DNA of 17,097 nt from Pediococcus sp. (GCA_022712335.1 JALAGR010000134.1:1-17097), one strand, 5' to 3'; counted from the stretch's first letter, positions 1 through 8,533 are shown. Notes: generated by a model not told the origin, from the letters alone. Numbers and translations are program-made.

Positions 1-15
1 AAGGAGTTTTAATTA

Positions 16-639
16 ATGACAAGAAAAACGAACGCTGGAAAAATAAGTATTCTCGCATTGTTTGCAGCGATTATTATTATTCAAAATTTCGTTCCATTGT
101 TGGGATATATTCCCGTTGGAGTATTTGTGGTCACCACAATTCATATCACGGTTATTATTGCAGCAATCGTTTTAGGACCGGTCGACGGAGCAATTGTTGG
201 CGGGATTTGGGGAGTAGTTGATTGGATCAAGGCAATCACGTTAACCTCTAGTCCATTTAGTAACGTGGTAATGGTCAATCCGATGGTTTCAATTGTTCCT
301 CGAATTTTAATTGGATTAATCGCAGGATTACTCGTTAACTGGTTGATAAGAATCAACGTCAAGCAACAGCTATCTTTGATTATGGGTTCGATTATGGGTT
401 CATTAGTGAATACAGTCTTAGTTTTAAGCATGATTTATGTCTTTTTTCACAATGGATCAGGAGTTTACGCTGCGTTAAATATTAAGGAATTAATGCCGTA
501 CCTATTAACTGTGGCTGGAGTACACGGAATTCCAGAAGCAATTGCAGCTGGAATTATTGCGCCACTGATCTCAATCCCACTATTGAGATATTCGAAAGTG
601 GGCCAAGAACGATTTAGAGAATTAGATAAGAAGAAATAA
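16..639 (+). CDS. ECF transporter S component (substrate-binding membrane protein, possibly pantothenate PanT-like)
   Basis: A 207-residue, almost wholly hydrophobic protein with about six membrane segments. ECF S components bind one vitamin or its precursor in the membrane and work with the shared EcfT-EcfA-EcfA' energy module, encoded elsewhere. Residues 14-18 (ALFAA) give the AxxxA pattern in the first helix that contacts EcfT. The stretch around residues 40-60 (TTIHITVIIAAIVLGP, then DGAIVGGIWG) and the later VPRILIGLIAGL are typical of the COG4684/PF12822 type, which I recall includes PanT. The substrate cannot be fixed from sequence alone. The ATG at 16 follows an AAGGAG box at 1-6, so the window opens right at its ribosome site. 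An upstream co-transcribed gene is possible but not visible. A terminator follows at 667-693. Confidence 0.85.
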   Translation: MTRKTNAGKISILALFAAIIIIQNFVPLLGYIPVGVFVVTTIHITVIIAAIVLGPVDGAIVGGIWGVVDWIKAITLTSSPFSNVVMVNPMVSIVPRILIGLIAGLLVNWLIRINVKQQLSLIMGSIMGSLVNTVLVLSMIYVFFHNGSGVYAALNIKELMPYLLTVAGVHGIPEAIAAGIIAPLISIPLLRYSKVGQERFRELDKKK

Positions 640-666
640 TTAAAAAAATTTAATTTTTAAGTTTAT

Positions 667-693
667 TCATAGTCGTAGGACTATGATTTTTTT
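667..693 (+). terminator. Intrinsic terminator after the ECF S component
   Basis: An 8-bp perfect stem (667-674 with 679-686) closes a GTAG loop and is followed by seven T residues at 687-693. It ends transcription of the S-component gene and separates it from the glucosaminidase operon. Confidence 0.9.
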
Positions 694-698
694 GAAGG

Positions 699-713
699 TT
701 CAGTTAAACTGAA
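699..713. promoter_or_regulatory. Short perfect inverted repeat upstream of the glucosaminidase operon
   Basis: TTCAGTT-A-AACTGAA is a 7-bp perfect inverted repeat around one central base. It lies between the upstream terminator and the ribosome site at 729-734. Size and place would suit a repressor operator, but no clear -35/-10 pair is visible here (TTGAAG at 692-697 has only a poor -10 partner). The regulator is unknown, and chance is possible in AT-rich DNA. Confidence 0.3.
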
Positions 714-746
714 TACGTACACCAAAATGGAGGGTCTTGACCGCTA

Positions 747-1391
747 GTGGCGAAGAAAAAAAGAAGACGAAAAAATAGTTTTTTTTACAATCGAGGCCAG
801 TTACGAGTTTCCAATTTAATTGGCGTTTTATTAGTGGGATGTTTGATTATAGCAGTTAGTATGAAGTTATACGTCACGCATAACAACGTCCTAGATGGTA
901 GTGCGACTGCAGTGGAATCAACTGATGCTCAACATCAGCAGTTCATTAAAACGATTGGCCCATATGCGCAACAAATGCAACGGCAATATGGTATATTGCC
1001 TAGTATTACAATGGCCCAAGCAATTTTAGAATCGAACTGGGGTCAAAGTACGCTATCAAAGAAGTTTAACAACTATTATGGAATTAAAGGTGATTCTGAT
1101 TCAAATAGTAAGTACTTCAAAACGCAAGAATTTGTAAATGGGAGATGGGTGACGGTTTCCGCCCGTTTTAGGGTTTATTCTTCGTGGCAAGAATCGGTTC
1201 GGGATCATTCACTTCTTTTGGTTAACGGAACAAACTGGAATTCGCAACAGTATCAAGCAGTTATTAACGCGACCGATTATAAGCAAGCTGCTCAAGCACT
1301 TTATGATGCCCAGTACGCAACTGATCCAGATTATCCTGGAAAGTTAATTAATTTAATTCAAAAATATGGTTTAAATAACTACGATAAATAG
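747..1391 (+). CDS. Membrane-anchored GH73 endo-beta-N-acetylglucosaminidase (peptidoglycan hydrolase)
   Basis: A 214-residue protein: a very basic N-terminus (AKKKRRRKN), one membrane anchor at about residues 22-38 (SNLIGVLLVGCLIIAVS), a short linker, and a GH73/LYZ2 glucosaminidase domain from about 65 to the end. Family features include QAILESNWGQS with the likely catalytic acid Glu95, NNYYGIKG at 108-115, and the C-terminal YATDPDYPGKL. The enzyme should cut glycan strands of peptidoglycan outside the cell while tethered to the membrane. It has no SH3b, LysM or WxL cell-wall-binding domain. The GTG at 747 is the only usable start, because the frame has a TGA at 738-740. GGAGGG at 729-734 lies 12 bases upstream, a long spacing. 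xpt starts nine bases after its stop, so the two are probably co-transcribed. Confidence 0.88.
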   Translation: MAKKKRRRKNSFFYNRGQLRVSNLIGVLLVGCLIIAVSMKLYVTHNNVLDGSATAVESTDAQHQQFIKTIGPYAQQMQRQYGILPSITMAQAILESNWGQSTLSKKFNNYYGIKGDSDSNSKYFKTQEFVNGRWVTVSARFRVYSSWQESVRDHSLLLVNGTNWNSQQYQAVINATDYKQAAQALYDAQYATDPDYPGKLINLIQKYGLNNYDK

Positions 1392-1400
1392 GGGGATATT

Positions 1401-1973
1401 ATGAAGTTACTTGAAGATAAGATTAAGTCTGAAGGAATTGTATTACCAAACAATGTATTAAAGGTGGATGGCTTCTTAAATCACCAAGTGGATCCACAAT
1501 TGATGTTTGAAATCGGAAAAGAATTCGGACGACTATTTAAAGAACAAAATGTAACAAAAATTTTAACGGTTGAATCTTCAGGAATTGCCCCCGCTGTAAT
1601 GACTGGTTTAGCAATGAATGTACCAGTTGTTTTTGCAAGAAAGCACAAGAGTTTGACCCTTACAGACGATTTGTATACAGCATCAGTTTATTCATATACT
1701 AAGCAAACAAGTAACCAAATTTCGATTTCAAAGCGTTTCATTGACCAAGAAGATCGAGTTTTGATTATTGATGACTTCTTAGCAAATGGACAAGCAGTTT
1801 CAGGACTGTTTGATATTGCAGACGCTGCTAACATCGACGTTGTAGGTGTTGGAATCGTAATTGAAAAGACTTTCCAAAAGGGAAGCCAAATTATTAAGGA
1901 CCGTGATATCCAGTTAGAATCTTTAGCAAGAATTAAAGCTCTAACGGATGACGGCCAAGTTGAATTTGAATAA
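1401..1973 (+). CDS. xpt: Xanthine phosphoribosyltransferase
   Basis: A 190-residue type I phosphoribosyltransferase that converts xanthine and PRPP to XMP in purine salvage in the cytosol. It closely follows the Bacillus Xpt pattern as I recall it: [12 protein letters not shown] near the N-terminus, [26 protein letters not shown] at about 78-89, and the PRPP loop [14 protein letters not shown] at 119-132 with the paired acidic residues. Length is normal for the family. The ATG at 1401 has a GGGGG box at 1391-1395 that overlaps the stop codon of the glucosaminidase gene, which suggests translational coupling. I see no purine riboswitch in front of the gene, unlike Bacillus xpt. It seems to depend on the promoter of the preceding gene. 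Confidence 0.95.
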   Translation: MKLLEDKIKSEGIVLPNNVLKVDGFLNHQVDPQLMFEIGKEFGRLFKEQNVTKILTVESSGIAPAVMTGLAMNVPVVFARKHKSLTLTDDLYTASVYSYTKQTSNQISISKRFIDQEDRVLIIDDFLANGQAVSGLFDIADAANIDVVGVGIVIEKTFQKGSQIIKDRDIQLESLARIKALTDDGQVEFE

Positions 1974-2006
1974 TTAAGAGATTGATGAACAGGCGGGATG
2001 ATTTAA

Positions 2007-3146
2007 GTGGAGAGTGAAGTAATTACCTCTAGAAAAATTATTTATCCAGGGGACATAATTGGTATTATTGGCGAAGGACGTTCAAGCGTACAACTGGTTG
2101 CCACAGCAAAGTCGATGGGCTTTAAGGTTGCTACATACGTTACTTCTGAACAAAATGATGTGAATCAATATGCGGACATTAATTTTGTTGGCAGTATTCA
2201 TGATGGAGAAAAATTGCAACGTTTTGCACAGCGTTGCAAGATTGTTTTGTATGAATCAGAATTGATTGATATTAAAACTATTCAATATTTACAACAATTT
2301 GTCTCAATTCCACAAGGTGTTAAGATGCTTGAGTTGAATCAAGATCGAATTCTTGAACGTGCAACATTGGAACAAATTGGAATCAACGGCACACCATACG
2401 TAACCATTGTTGATTTAGATGACCTATACGAATCAATCAACGAAATTGGTTATCCAGCAGTTCTTCGTCCAATTCTAAAAGACGCTTTAACTGAAAAGGA
2501 ATTGATGCTTGAAAGTGAAATGGATCTTCCCAAAGCTAGTGCCTTGCTAGAACGCGGAACTTACATGCTTCAATCAATGATGGATGAGGGACAGGAAATT
2601 GCGGTAAGCATCGTTAAAGATCAAAACAACCGTCAAAAAATGTTCCCGATGGTCGAAAATATCTACCAAAATCACCATTTGAAAGAAACTAAAGTTCCGG
2701 TAGATTTAGATTCTAAGCTTCAAAATTTAGTGCTAGAAGCTGCAACTAAAATTGCTGATTTTGTAGAGTACGTAGGGGTATTTTCAATCGTATTTTATGT
2801 GGACGGGGATGAAGTTTATCTCAAGCAGCTAATTCCAGGAATTCACTGTGCACAAAATGTGTTCAATTTAGCTTCTAATACAACGGTGTACGAAGAAATG
2901 TTGCGAGCTTTAAGCGGGATGTTGATTAGCGACATTCGTCTTCAGGTTCCAACTATTATGTTGAACATCACTGAACAACAAATGCAAAAAATAAAAACGC
3001 AGTGGTTGATTAAGTCAAATTGGCATTTTCATTTTTATCCACAAGTTGATGAGAATAAATCCACACAACATATTGGATACGTCTTGGCGGACGGTGACGA
3101 TGTTAAACAAATTCAAGAACAAATTGATAACACTGATATTTGGTAA
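2007..3146 (+). CDS. PurK-like ATP-grasp protein, probably a pseudoenzyme
   Basis: A 379-residue protein with the layout of N5-carboxyaminoimidazole ribonucleotide synthase (PurK): an N-terminal Rossmann part (PGDIIGIIGEGRSS, 14-27), an ATP-grasp middle (ELNQDRILERATLEQIGI, 109-126; GYPAVLRP, 148-155) and MFPMVENIYQNHHL at 212-225. Family hallmarks are altered. The GGGQLG turn reads GEGRSS. The glycine-rich GGYDGKGQ-type loop is replaced by about 157-165 (LKDALTEKE). The metal-ligand glutamates expected in VE(M/L)F and NE(I/L)APR appear as IVFY (261-264) and LKQL (272-275). Purine synthesis activity is therefore doubtful, and a regulatory or other role is inferred. No purE is nearby. The GTG at 2007 has only a weak GGCGGGATGA box. 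The gene follows xpt by 33 bases and ends at a terminator. Confidence 0.75.
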   Translation: MESEVITSRKIIYPGDIIGIIGEGRSSVQLVATAKSMGFKVATYVTSEQNDVNQYADINFVGSIHDGEKLQRFAQRCKIVLYESELIDIKTIQYLQQFVSIPQGVKMLELNQDRILERATLEQIGINGTPYVTIVDLDDLYESINEIGYPAVLRPILKDALTEKELMLESEMDLPKASALLERGTYMLQSMMDEGQEIAVSIVKDQNNRQKMFPMVENIYQNHHLKETKVPVDLDSKLQNLVLEAATKIADFVEYVGVFSIVFYVDGDEVYLKQLIPGIHCAQNVFNLASNTTVYEEMLRALSGMLISDIRLQVPTIMLNITEQQMQKIKTQWLIKSNWHFHFYPQVDENKSTQHIGYVLADGDDVKQIQEQIDNTDIW

Positions 3147-3155
3147 AACTCTGTT

Positions 3156-3183
3156 AAAGTCGGTAAATAAGCCGGCTTTTTTT
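3156..3183 (+). terminator. Intrinsic terminator after the PurK-like gene
   Basis: The 8-bp stem AAAGTCGG (3156-3163) with CCGGCTTT (3172-3179) has one G-T pair and an 8-base loop, and is followed by T residues to 3183. It closes the glucosaminidase-xpt-purK-like operon. Its last T is also the first base of the pcrA promoter element. Confidence 0.85.
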
Positions 3184-3191
3184 GATATAAT
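3183..3191 (+). promoter_or_regulatory. Extended -10 promoter for pcrA
   Basis: TGATATAAT carries a consensus TATAAT at 3186-3191 with a TGn extension. No good -35 hexamer lies 16-18 bases upstream, because that stretch is the terminator hairpin. The extended -10 would make up for this. The pcrA start is about 48 bases downstream. Confidence 0.65.
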
Positions 3192-3238
3192 GGTCTGTGG
3201 TTGTTTTTTAGTTACGTAGATAGAGAGGATTGAACAAA

Positions 3239-5512
3239 TTGCCAGAAATTAATTTAATAAAAGGTCTTAATAATATGCAAAAAGAAGCGGTTCAGACAAC
3301 TGAAGGACCGCTATTGATCATGGCCGGCGCGGGTAGTGGTAAGACACGTGTTTTGACTCACCGTGTTGCATATCTAATTGAAGAAAAAGATGTTAATCCA
3401 TGGAATGTTTTGGCAATTACCTTCACGAATAAGGCTGCCCGCGAGATGCGCGAACGAGTTACTAGCCTACTTGGTGAAGAAGCTTCCGAAATTTGGGTTT
3501 CAACGTTCCATGCTCTTTGTGTACGGATTTTAAGAAGAAATATTGATCAGATTGGTTATAATCGTGCGTTCTCAATTGCCGATCCTAGTGAACAAAGAAC
3601 GTTAGTTAAACATATTTTGGCTGATTTAAATTATGATCCCAAAAAATTTGATCCTCGTTCAGTTTTAGGTACAATCTCAAATGCCAAAAATGATTTGAAG
3701 ACGCCGTTAGCATACCGTGAAAATGCTAGCACTCCTTACGAACAAGTTGTGGCTGATATTTACGAAGAATATCAACGTCGTTTAGAAAGTAATCAAGCTT
3801 TAGATTTTGACGATTTGATTATGAAAACTATCAATCTCTTTGAACAAAATCCTGAAACTTTAGAATTTTATCAAAATAAATTCCACTATATTCATGTGGA
3901 TGAATATCAAGATACTAACCAAGCTCAATATCAATTGGTAACAATGCTGGCTAAACGGTTTAGAAATATTTGTGTGGTTGGTGATTCTGATCAAAGTATT
4001 TACGGTTGGCGTGGAGCTGATATGCAAAATATCATGAATTTCGAATCAGACTACCCAGATTCTAAGACAGTGATGTTGGAACAAAATTATCGTTCAACAC
4101 AAAATATTTTAAATGCTGCTAATGACGTTATCCAAAATAATGTTGAACGTAAGCCTAAGCAACTTTGGACTGATAATAATGAAGGTGAAAAAATTTCATA
4201 TTATCGTGGACAAACTGGAATTGATGAAGCGCATTTTATTGTGCAAAAAATCAAAGAACAGATCAAAGAAAAAAATCTAAATTACGGTGATTTTGCAATT
4301 TTGTATCGTACTAATGCGCAATCACGTGTGGTTGAAGATACTTTTGTTAAATCAAACGTTCCTTACTTAATGGTGGGTGGACACAAGTTCTACGACCGTA
4401 AAGAAATTCGGGATGTATTAAGTTACTTAACATTGATTGCTAACGAAGACGATTCAATGAGTTTTGAAAGAGTAATCAATGAACCTAAACGAGGCATTGG
4501 TTCGACCTCAATTGCCAAGCTACAAGCCTTTGCTGATGAGAACAATTGGTCATTATTGAAGGCTGCGCGTAGTGTTCAAATTGCTAATGGAATCTCAAGT
4601 CGAGCACGTAATTCAATCGAAGATTTTGCTAAGATGATCGATGCTTTACGTAAGTCGGGCGAATTCTTGAATATCACGGAATTAACCGAAGCTGTTTTAG
4701 AACAAACGGGTTATCGAGCTGCCTTAGAAAAATCACGTACAATGGAATCAGAAGCACGCCTCGAAAATATTGACGAATTCTTAACCGTTACTAAGCAATT
4801 TGATGATAAGAATGAAGCTGAAGGAAATGAAATTGCCGATGAAAATGGCGATAACATTCAATTGGTTGATTTCTTGGCTGACTTGGCATTGGTTTCAGAT
4901 CAAGATAGCGTAGAAGAAGAACCATCAGCCGTGACTTTGATGACACTTCATGCTGCCAAGGGACTAGAATTTCCGGTTGTTTTCTTAGTTGGAATGGAAG
5001 ATGGAATTTTCCCATTATCCAGAGCAATGATGGATCAAGAACAGCTTGAAGAAGAACGTCGTTTGGCATACGTTGGAATTACACGAGCACGTCAGAAGTT
5101 ATACATCACGAACGCGTACTCACGCATGCTTTACGGTAGAACGCAAAATAATCCAGCATCACGTTTTATTTTAGAAATTGGAAACCAATATTTGAAGAGT
5201 GAAAATGAAGAGATGGGCACTACAAGAAACTCAGCGGATCGTACGTATCCATTTGATAATAATCGCAATGCTCGTGCAACTGCTAGTGTTTATGGAAATA
5301 CGCAATCGACGGCAGTTAAAGCTAACGGTACTGGAGCAGGAAAAGTGAGCTGGAACGCTGGCGATAAGGTTGAACATAAGGCGTGGGGAGTTGGTACCGT
5401 GGTTAAAGTTTCTGGTGCCGGTGAAGATGCCGAATTAGACATTGCCTTTAAGGACCAGGGAATTAAGCGTCTATTGGCCGCCTTTGCACCAATTAAGCGG
5501 GTTGTTGAATAA
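3239..5512 (+). CDS. pcrA: ATP-dependent 3'-5' DNA helicase PcrA (UvrD/Rep family)
   Basis: A superfamily 1A helicase that unwinds DNA in repair, replication restart and removal of RecA and RNA polymerase. All main motifs are present: Walker A GAGSGKT at about 30-36, ITFTNKAAREM (Ia), VDEYQD at 220-225, GDSDQSIYGWRGAD at 248-261, LEQNYRST, TLHAAKGLEFPVVF (V) and ERRLAYVGITRARQ (VI). After a variable linker, a Tudor-like C-terminal domain (about 705-757, from SWNAGDKVEHKAWGVGTV) matches the part of Bacillus PcrA that contacts RNA polymerase. Length is full. I chose TTG at 3239 because AGGA at 3226-3229 sits nine bases before it. An in-frame TTG at 3230 has no spacing to that box. No terminator separates the gene from camS. 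Confidence 0.95.
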   Translation: MPEINLIKGLNNMQKEAVQTTEGPLLIMAGAGSGKTRVLTHRVAYLIEEKDVNPWNVLAITFTNKAAREMRERVTSLLGEEASEIWVSTFHALCVRILRRNIDQIGYNRAFSIADPSEQRTLVKHILADLNYDPKKFDPRSVLGTISNAKNDLKTPLAYRENASTPYEQVVADIYEEYQRRLESNQALDFDDLIMKTINLFEQNPETLEFYQNKFHYIHVDEYQDTNQAQYQLVTMLAKRFRNICVVGDSDQSIYGWRGADMQNIMNFESDYPDSKTVMLEQNYRSTQNILNAANDVIQNNVERKPKQLWTDNNEGEKISYYRGQTGIDEAHFIVQKIKEQIKEKNLNYGDFAILYRTNAQSRVVEDTFVKSNVPYLMVGGHKFYDRKEIRDVLSYLTLIANEDDSMSFERVINEPKRGIGSTSIAKLQAFADENNWSLLKAARSVQIANGISSRARNSIEDFAKMIDALRKSGEFLNITELTEAVLEQTGYRAALEKSRTMESEARLENIDEFLTVTKQFDDKNEAEGNEIADENGDNIQLVDFLADLALVSDQDSVEEEPSAVTLMTLHAAKGLEFPVVFLVGMEDGIFPLSRAMMDQEQLEEERRLAYVGITRARQKLYITNAYSRMLYGRTQNNPASRFILEIGNQYLKSENEEMGTTRNSADRTYPFDNNRNARATASVYGNTQSTAVKANGTGAGKVSWNAGDKVEHKAWGVGTVVKVSGAGEDAELDIAFKDQGIKRLLAAFAPIKRVVE

Positions 5513-5520
5513 AGAAATTT

Positions 5521-5548
5521 TAGACAGGTTTTAAGTTAGCGGTATAAT
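5521..5548 (+). promoter_or_regulatory. Sigma-A type promoter for camS-gatCAB-dagK
   Basis: TAGACA at 5521-5526 and a consensus TATAAT at 5543-5548 are 16 bases apart. The camS start lies 33 bases after the -10 box and has a TGAGGA ribosome site at 5567-5572. This allows the cluster to be expressed separately from pcrA. Confidence 0.8.
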
Positions 5549-5581
5549 TAGGGATAAATGAAAGATTGAGGAAACTTTTCA

Positions 5582-6739
5582 ATGAAAGTAACTAAAAAAA
5601 TTAGTTTATTAGTTGCCACATTAGTTATGGTTGTCGGACTGGCTGCCTGTGGAAGTTTAGATAATTCATCAATGCAATCTTCTACCAATAATGTGACCGG
5701 GAAAAAGAACAAGAAAAATAACTACCAAACAACGGGATCGGCTTCAGGTTCATACGCAGGTGTGATTAAAAATGGTAAATATGTAACCAGCAAATCACGA
5801 GGACTAACAGCTGATCAGAATGGAAATGTTAACAACACCAAGAGTTTTGAAAGTGGTTTGCAGGACATTTCTAAAACAGTTTTCCCAACATCTAAGTATG
5901 TATTCCAAGAAGGGCAATACTTAAGTTCGGATACTGTTCAAAATTGGATCGATCGCGAATCTAAAAGCAATCCAGATGGCTTGAATCCTAAAGATAATGG
6001 TTCAAAAGATGCTAAGAAGCGTAACCCAATCTACCTTCAAGCTCTAGAAGAACAAGATTACATGGAAAAATCAGGAACGTCCCTAAAACTTAAAGGGGTA
6101 ACGATTGGTTTGGCTATGAATTCGGTCGATTACTACCAAAAAGAACAGTATGGTGCACAATACGAAACTAAGATTTCAGATGCGGATATTAAGGCTAAAA
6201 GTGAAGAAATTGCTAAAAAGGTTTTGAAGCGTCTGCGTAAAAAATCTGCGTTTAAAAATATTCCAATTGTCATCGCTGTTTATAAACAAGCTTCCAACGA
6301 TAGTTTGGTTGGGGGAACGTTTATGCGTTACTCGAATAATTCAGGACAGAAGCTTGAAAAATGGAAGAATTTAGATTATAAGAACGTTGTTTACCCAATT
6401 AGTGACACGGAAACTTCACCAAATAGTAACGATTCAAGTGCGTTTGATAACTTCAAAACGCAAGTTGAAAGTTTCTTCCCGAACTTGAGTGGTATTACTG
6501 CTAAGGCAAGATATAATGGCGATTCGATGGAAGGGATGAGTGTTTCAATTACCACTCAATTCTACAGTGAAACTGAAATTAATAGCTTTACGCAATTTGT
6601 TTCTACTCAAGCTGAAAAGTATCTTCCTAGTGGAGTCGATACGGATATCACGATTAAGTCAACGGATGAAGTTCAAAGCTTTTTATCACGTTCGGCAAAG
6701 GAAAAGACCTTTAGTTCCCACGTCTTTTCAAGTTATTAA
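5582..6739 (+). CDS. camS: CamS family lipoprotein (sex pheromone cAM373 precursor family)
   Basis: A 385-residue exported lipoprotein. The signal peptide has a KVTKK basic start, a hydrophobic core and a lipobox LAAC with Cys23 as the lipidated residue. The mature part begins Ser/Asn/Lys-rich and low in complexity, then becomes the CamS domain (about 75-385), including SSDTVQNWIDRESKSNPDGL and repeated aromatic/charged segments. In Enterococcus faecalis the signal peptide of the CamS lipoprotein is the source of the cAM373 pheromone. The role of the mature lipoprotein is not known. Its position before gatCAB, after pcrA, supports the family call. The ATG at 5582 has TGAGGA nine bases upstream. 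It follows its own promoter and lies 19 bases before gatC. Confidence 0.88.
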   Translation: MKVTKKISLLVATLVMVVGLAACGSLDNSSMQSSTNNVTGKKNKKNNYQTTGSASGSYAGVIKNGKYVTSKSRGLTADQNGNVNNTKSFESGLQDISKTVFPTSKYVFQEGQYLSSDTVQNWIDRESKSNPDGLNPKDNGSKDAKKRNPIYLQALEEQDYMEKSGTSLKLKGVTIGLAMNSVDYYQKEQYGAQYETKISDADIKAKSEEIAKKVLKRLRKKSAFKNIPIVIAVYKQASNDSLVGGTFMRYSNNSGQKLEKWKNLDYKNVVYPISDTETSPNSNDSSAFDNFKTQVESFFPNLSGITAKARYNGDSMEGMSVSITTQFYSETEINSFTQFVSTQAEKYLPSGVDTDITIKSTDEVQSFLSRSAKEKTFSSHVFSSY

Positions 6740-6758
6740 ATTTTAGAAGGAGAAATCA

Positions 6759-7073
6759 ATGACAACTGAAAATAACATTACAAAAACAGATGTAGAACAC
6801 GTTGCTACGTTGGCTAAACTAAAATTTAGTGACGAACAACTTGAAAAATTTACAGATCAAATCGAAGATATTATCGGTTTGGTAAACACTTTAAATGAGG
6901 TTGATACGACAGACGTAGAACCAACGTTTAACGTTACAGATCAATTAAACCGGATGCGTGAAGATGTTGCAGTACGTTCTGGTGATAAAGATGTATTGCT
7001 TGCCAATGCTCCTGAAACTGAAAATGGATTCATTCGCGTGCCAGCAATTCTTGATGAAAGTGAGGAAGCATAA
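6759..7073 (+). CDS. gatC: Asp/Glu-tRNA(Asn/Gln) amidotransferase subunit C
   Basis: A 104-residue protein of normal GatC length. It starts with [20 protein letters not shown], the conserved N-terminal helix that packs against GatA, and has the typical middle RMREDV and a C-terminal tail ending near FIRVPAILD. GatC holds GatA and GatB together in the trimer that converts Glu-tRNA(Gln) or Asp-tRNA(Asn) to the amidated form. The ATG at 6759 has a strong AGAAGGAG site at 6745-6752. Its stop codon overlaps the gatA start by one base (TAATG), so the subunits are likely translationally coupled. Confidence 0.95.
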   Translation: MTTENNITKTDVEHVATLAKLKFSDEQLEKFTDQIEDIIGLVNTLNEVDTTDVEPTFNVTDQLNRMREDVAVRSGDKDVLLANAPETENGFIRVPAILDESEEA

Positions 7074-8533
7074 TGAAATTTTTTGATATTACAGTAACTG
7101 AACTTCATCAAAAATTAGTTGATAAAGAACTAACGGTAACTGAATTAGTTTCAGAAACATTAGACCAAATCGAAGCTGATCAAAAGGTTTTGAACGACTT
7201 TGTAACAATCAATCGTGAGGGCGCTTTAGCCCAAGCAAAAGCAATCGATGAAAAGGGCGTTGCCGCCGACAATATCTGGTCTGGAATTCCAATTGCAATC
7301 AAAGATAACATTGTAACAAAAGGGATTAAGACTACAGCAGCATCAAAAATGCTTAGCAACTTTACACCTATTTATGATGCAACAGTCATTGAACGTCTCC
7401 AAGCTAATGATGTGATTATTATTGGTAAAACTAACATGGATGAATTTGCCATGGGTGGTTCGACTGAAACTTCATATTTTGGTGACACACGTAATCCTTG
7501 GGACCACACTAAGGTGCCGGGTGGTTCATCGGGTGGTTCTGCTACAACAGTTTCAGCCGGAAACTCAATTGCAGCACTTGGTTCAGATACTGGTGGTTCA
7601 ATTCGTCAACCAGCTTCATACACTGGAATCGTAGGGGTTAAACCAACTTATGGTCGAATCTCACGTTATGGTTTGATTGCTTTTGGTTCAAGTTTGGATC
7701 AAATCGGACCAATGACACGTTCGGTTAAAGACAACGCTGCTTTGTTAAATATTATTGCAGGCATGGATGAACGTGATTTAACAAGTTCTGATAAGGCTGT
7801 ACCTGACTTTACTTCTAAGATTGGTAAAGATATTAAAGGGATGAAGATCGGATTGCCAAAGGAATACCTTGGTGAAGGAATTAATGATGATGTCAAAGAA
7901 GTTGTTCGTCAAGCTGTTGAAATCTTGACAGACCTTGGTGCAACAATTGAAGAAATTTCACTTCCACGTAGTAAGTATGGTGTTGCTGCTTACTATATTA
8001 TCGGTTCTTCAGAAGCTTCATCTAATTTACAACGTTTCGATGGGATTCGTTATGGTCACCGTGCAGAAGACGTTAAAAACCTAGAAGATGTTTACGTTAA
8101 GTCTCGTTCAGAAGGATTTGGTGACGAAGTAAAACGTCGTATTATGTTAGGAACTTACTCACTTTCAGCTGGTACATACGATGCTTACTTTAAAAAAGCT
8201 GCTCAAGTACGTACTTTAATTATCGATGATTTTAACAAGATCTTTGAAAACTATGATTTAATCATTGGACCTACAGCTCCAACACCAGCTTACAAATTGG
8301 GTGCAGAAGTTGATGATCCAACGACAATGTACATGAATGATGTTTTGACAATCCCTGTTAACTTAGCTGGTTTACCAGCAATGTCAGTACCTGCTGGTTT
8401 CAGTGATGGAATGCCAGTCGGACTACAAATTATTGCCAAACCATTCGATGAAGTAACCATGTATCAAGCAGGGGCTGCTTTTGAAGCTGCAACTGATGTA
8501 CATCAAAAACACCCTGAAATGGAGGACAAATAA
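7073..8533 (+). CDS. gatA: Asp/Glu-tRNA(Asn/Gln) amidotransferase subunit A (glutaminase)
   Basis: A 486-residue amidase-signature protein that frees ammonia from glutamine for use by GatB. The Ser-cisSer-Lys triad is intact: Lys77 in IPIAIKDNI, Ser152 in PGGSSGGSA and the nucleophile Ser176 in [11 protein letters not shown]. These positions are shifted by two relative to the Staphylococcus aureus enzyme (79, 154, 178 from memory). [17 protein letters not shown] and the late [19 protein letters not shown] are also typical. The gene overlaps gatC by one base at its start and gatB by one base at its end. GAGGAA at 7062-7067, inside gatC, is its ribosome site. Confidence 0.97.
   Translation: MKFFDITVTELHQKLVDKELTVTELVSETLDQIEADQKVLNDFVTINREGALAQAKAIDEKGVAADNIWSGIPIAIKDNIVTKGIKTTAASKMLSNFTPIYDATVIERLQANDVIIIGKTNMDEFAMGGSTETSYFGDTRNPWDHTKVPGGSSGGSATTVSAGNSIAALGSDTGGSIRQPASYTGIVGVKPTYGRISRYGLIAFGSSLDQIGPMTRSVKDNAALLNIIAGMDERDLTSSDKAVPDFTSKIGKDIKGMKIGLPKEYLGEGINDDVKEVVRQAVEILTDLGATIEEISLPRSKYGVAAYYIIGSSEASSNLQRFDGIRYGHRAEDVKNLEDVYVKSRSEGFGDEVKRRIMLGTYSLSAGTYDAYFKKAAQVRTLIIDDFNKIFENYDLIIGPTAPTPAYKLGAEVDDPTTMYMNDVLTIPVNLAGLPAMSVPAGFSDGMPVGLQIIAKPFDEVTMYQAGAAFEAATDVHQKHPEMEDK

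Noticed and set aside
727..747. Seven-codon leader frame (ATG to TAG) whose stop overlaps the GTG start of the glucosaminidase gene.
   Set aside because: It has no ribosome site of its own and contains the GGAGGG box of the next gene, so translation is unlikely.
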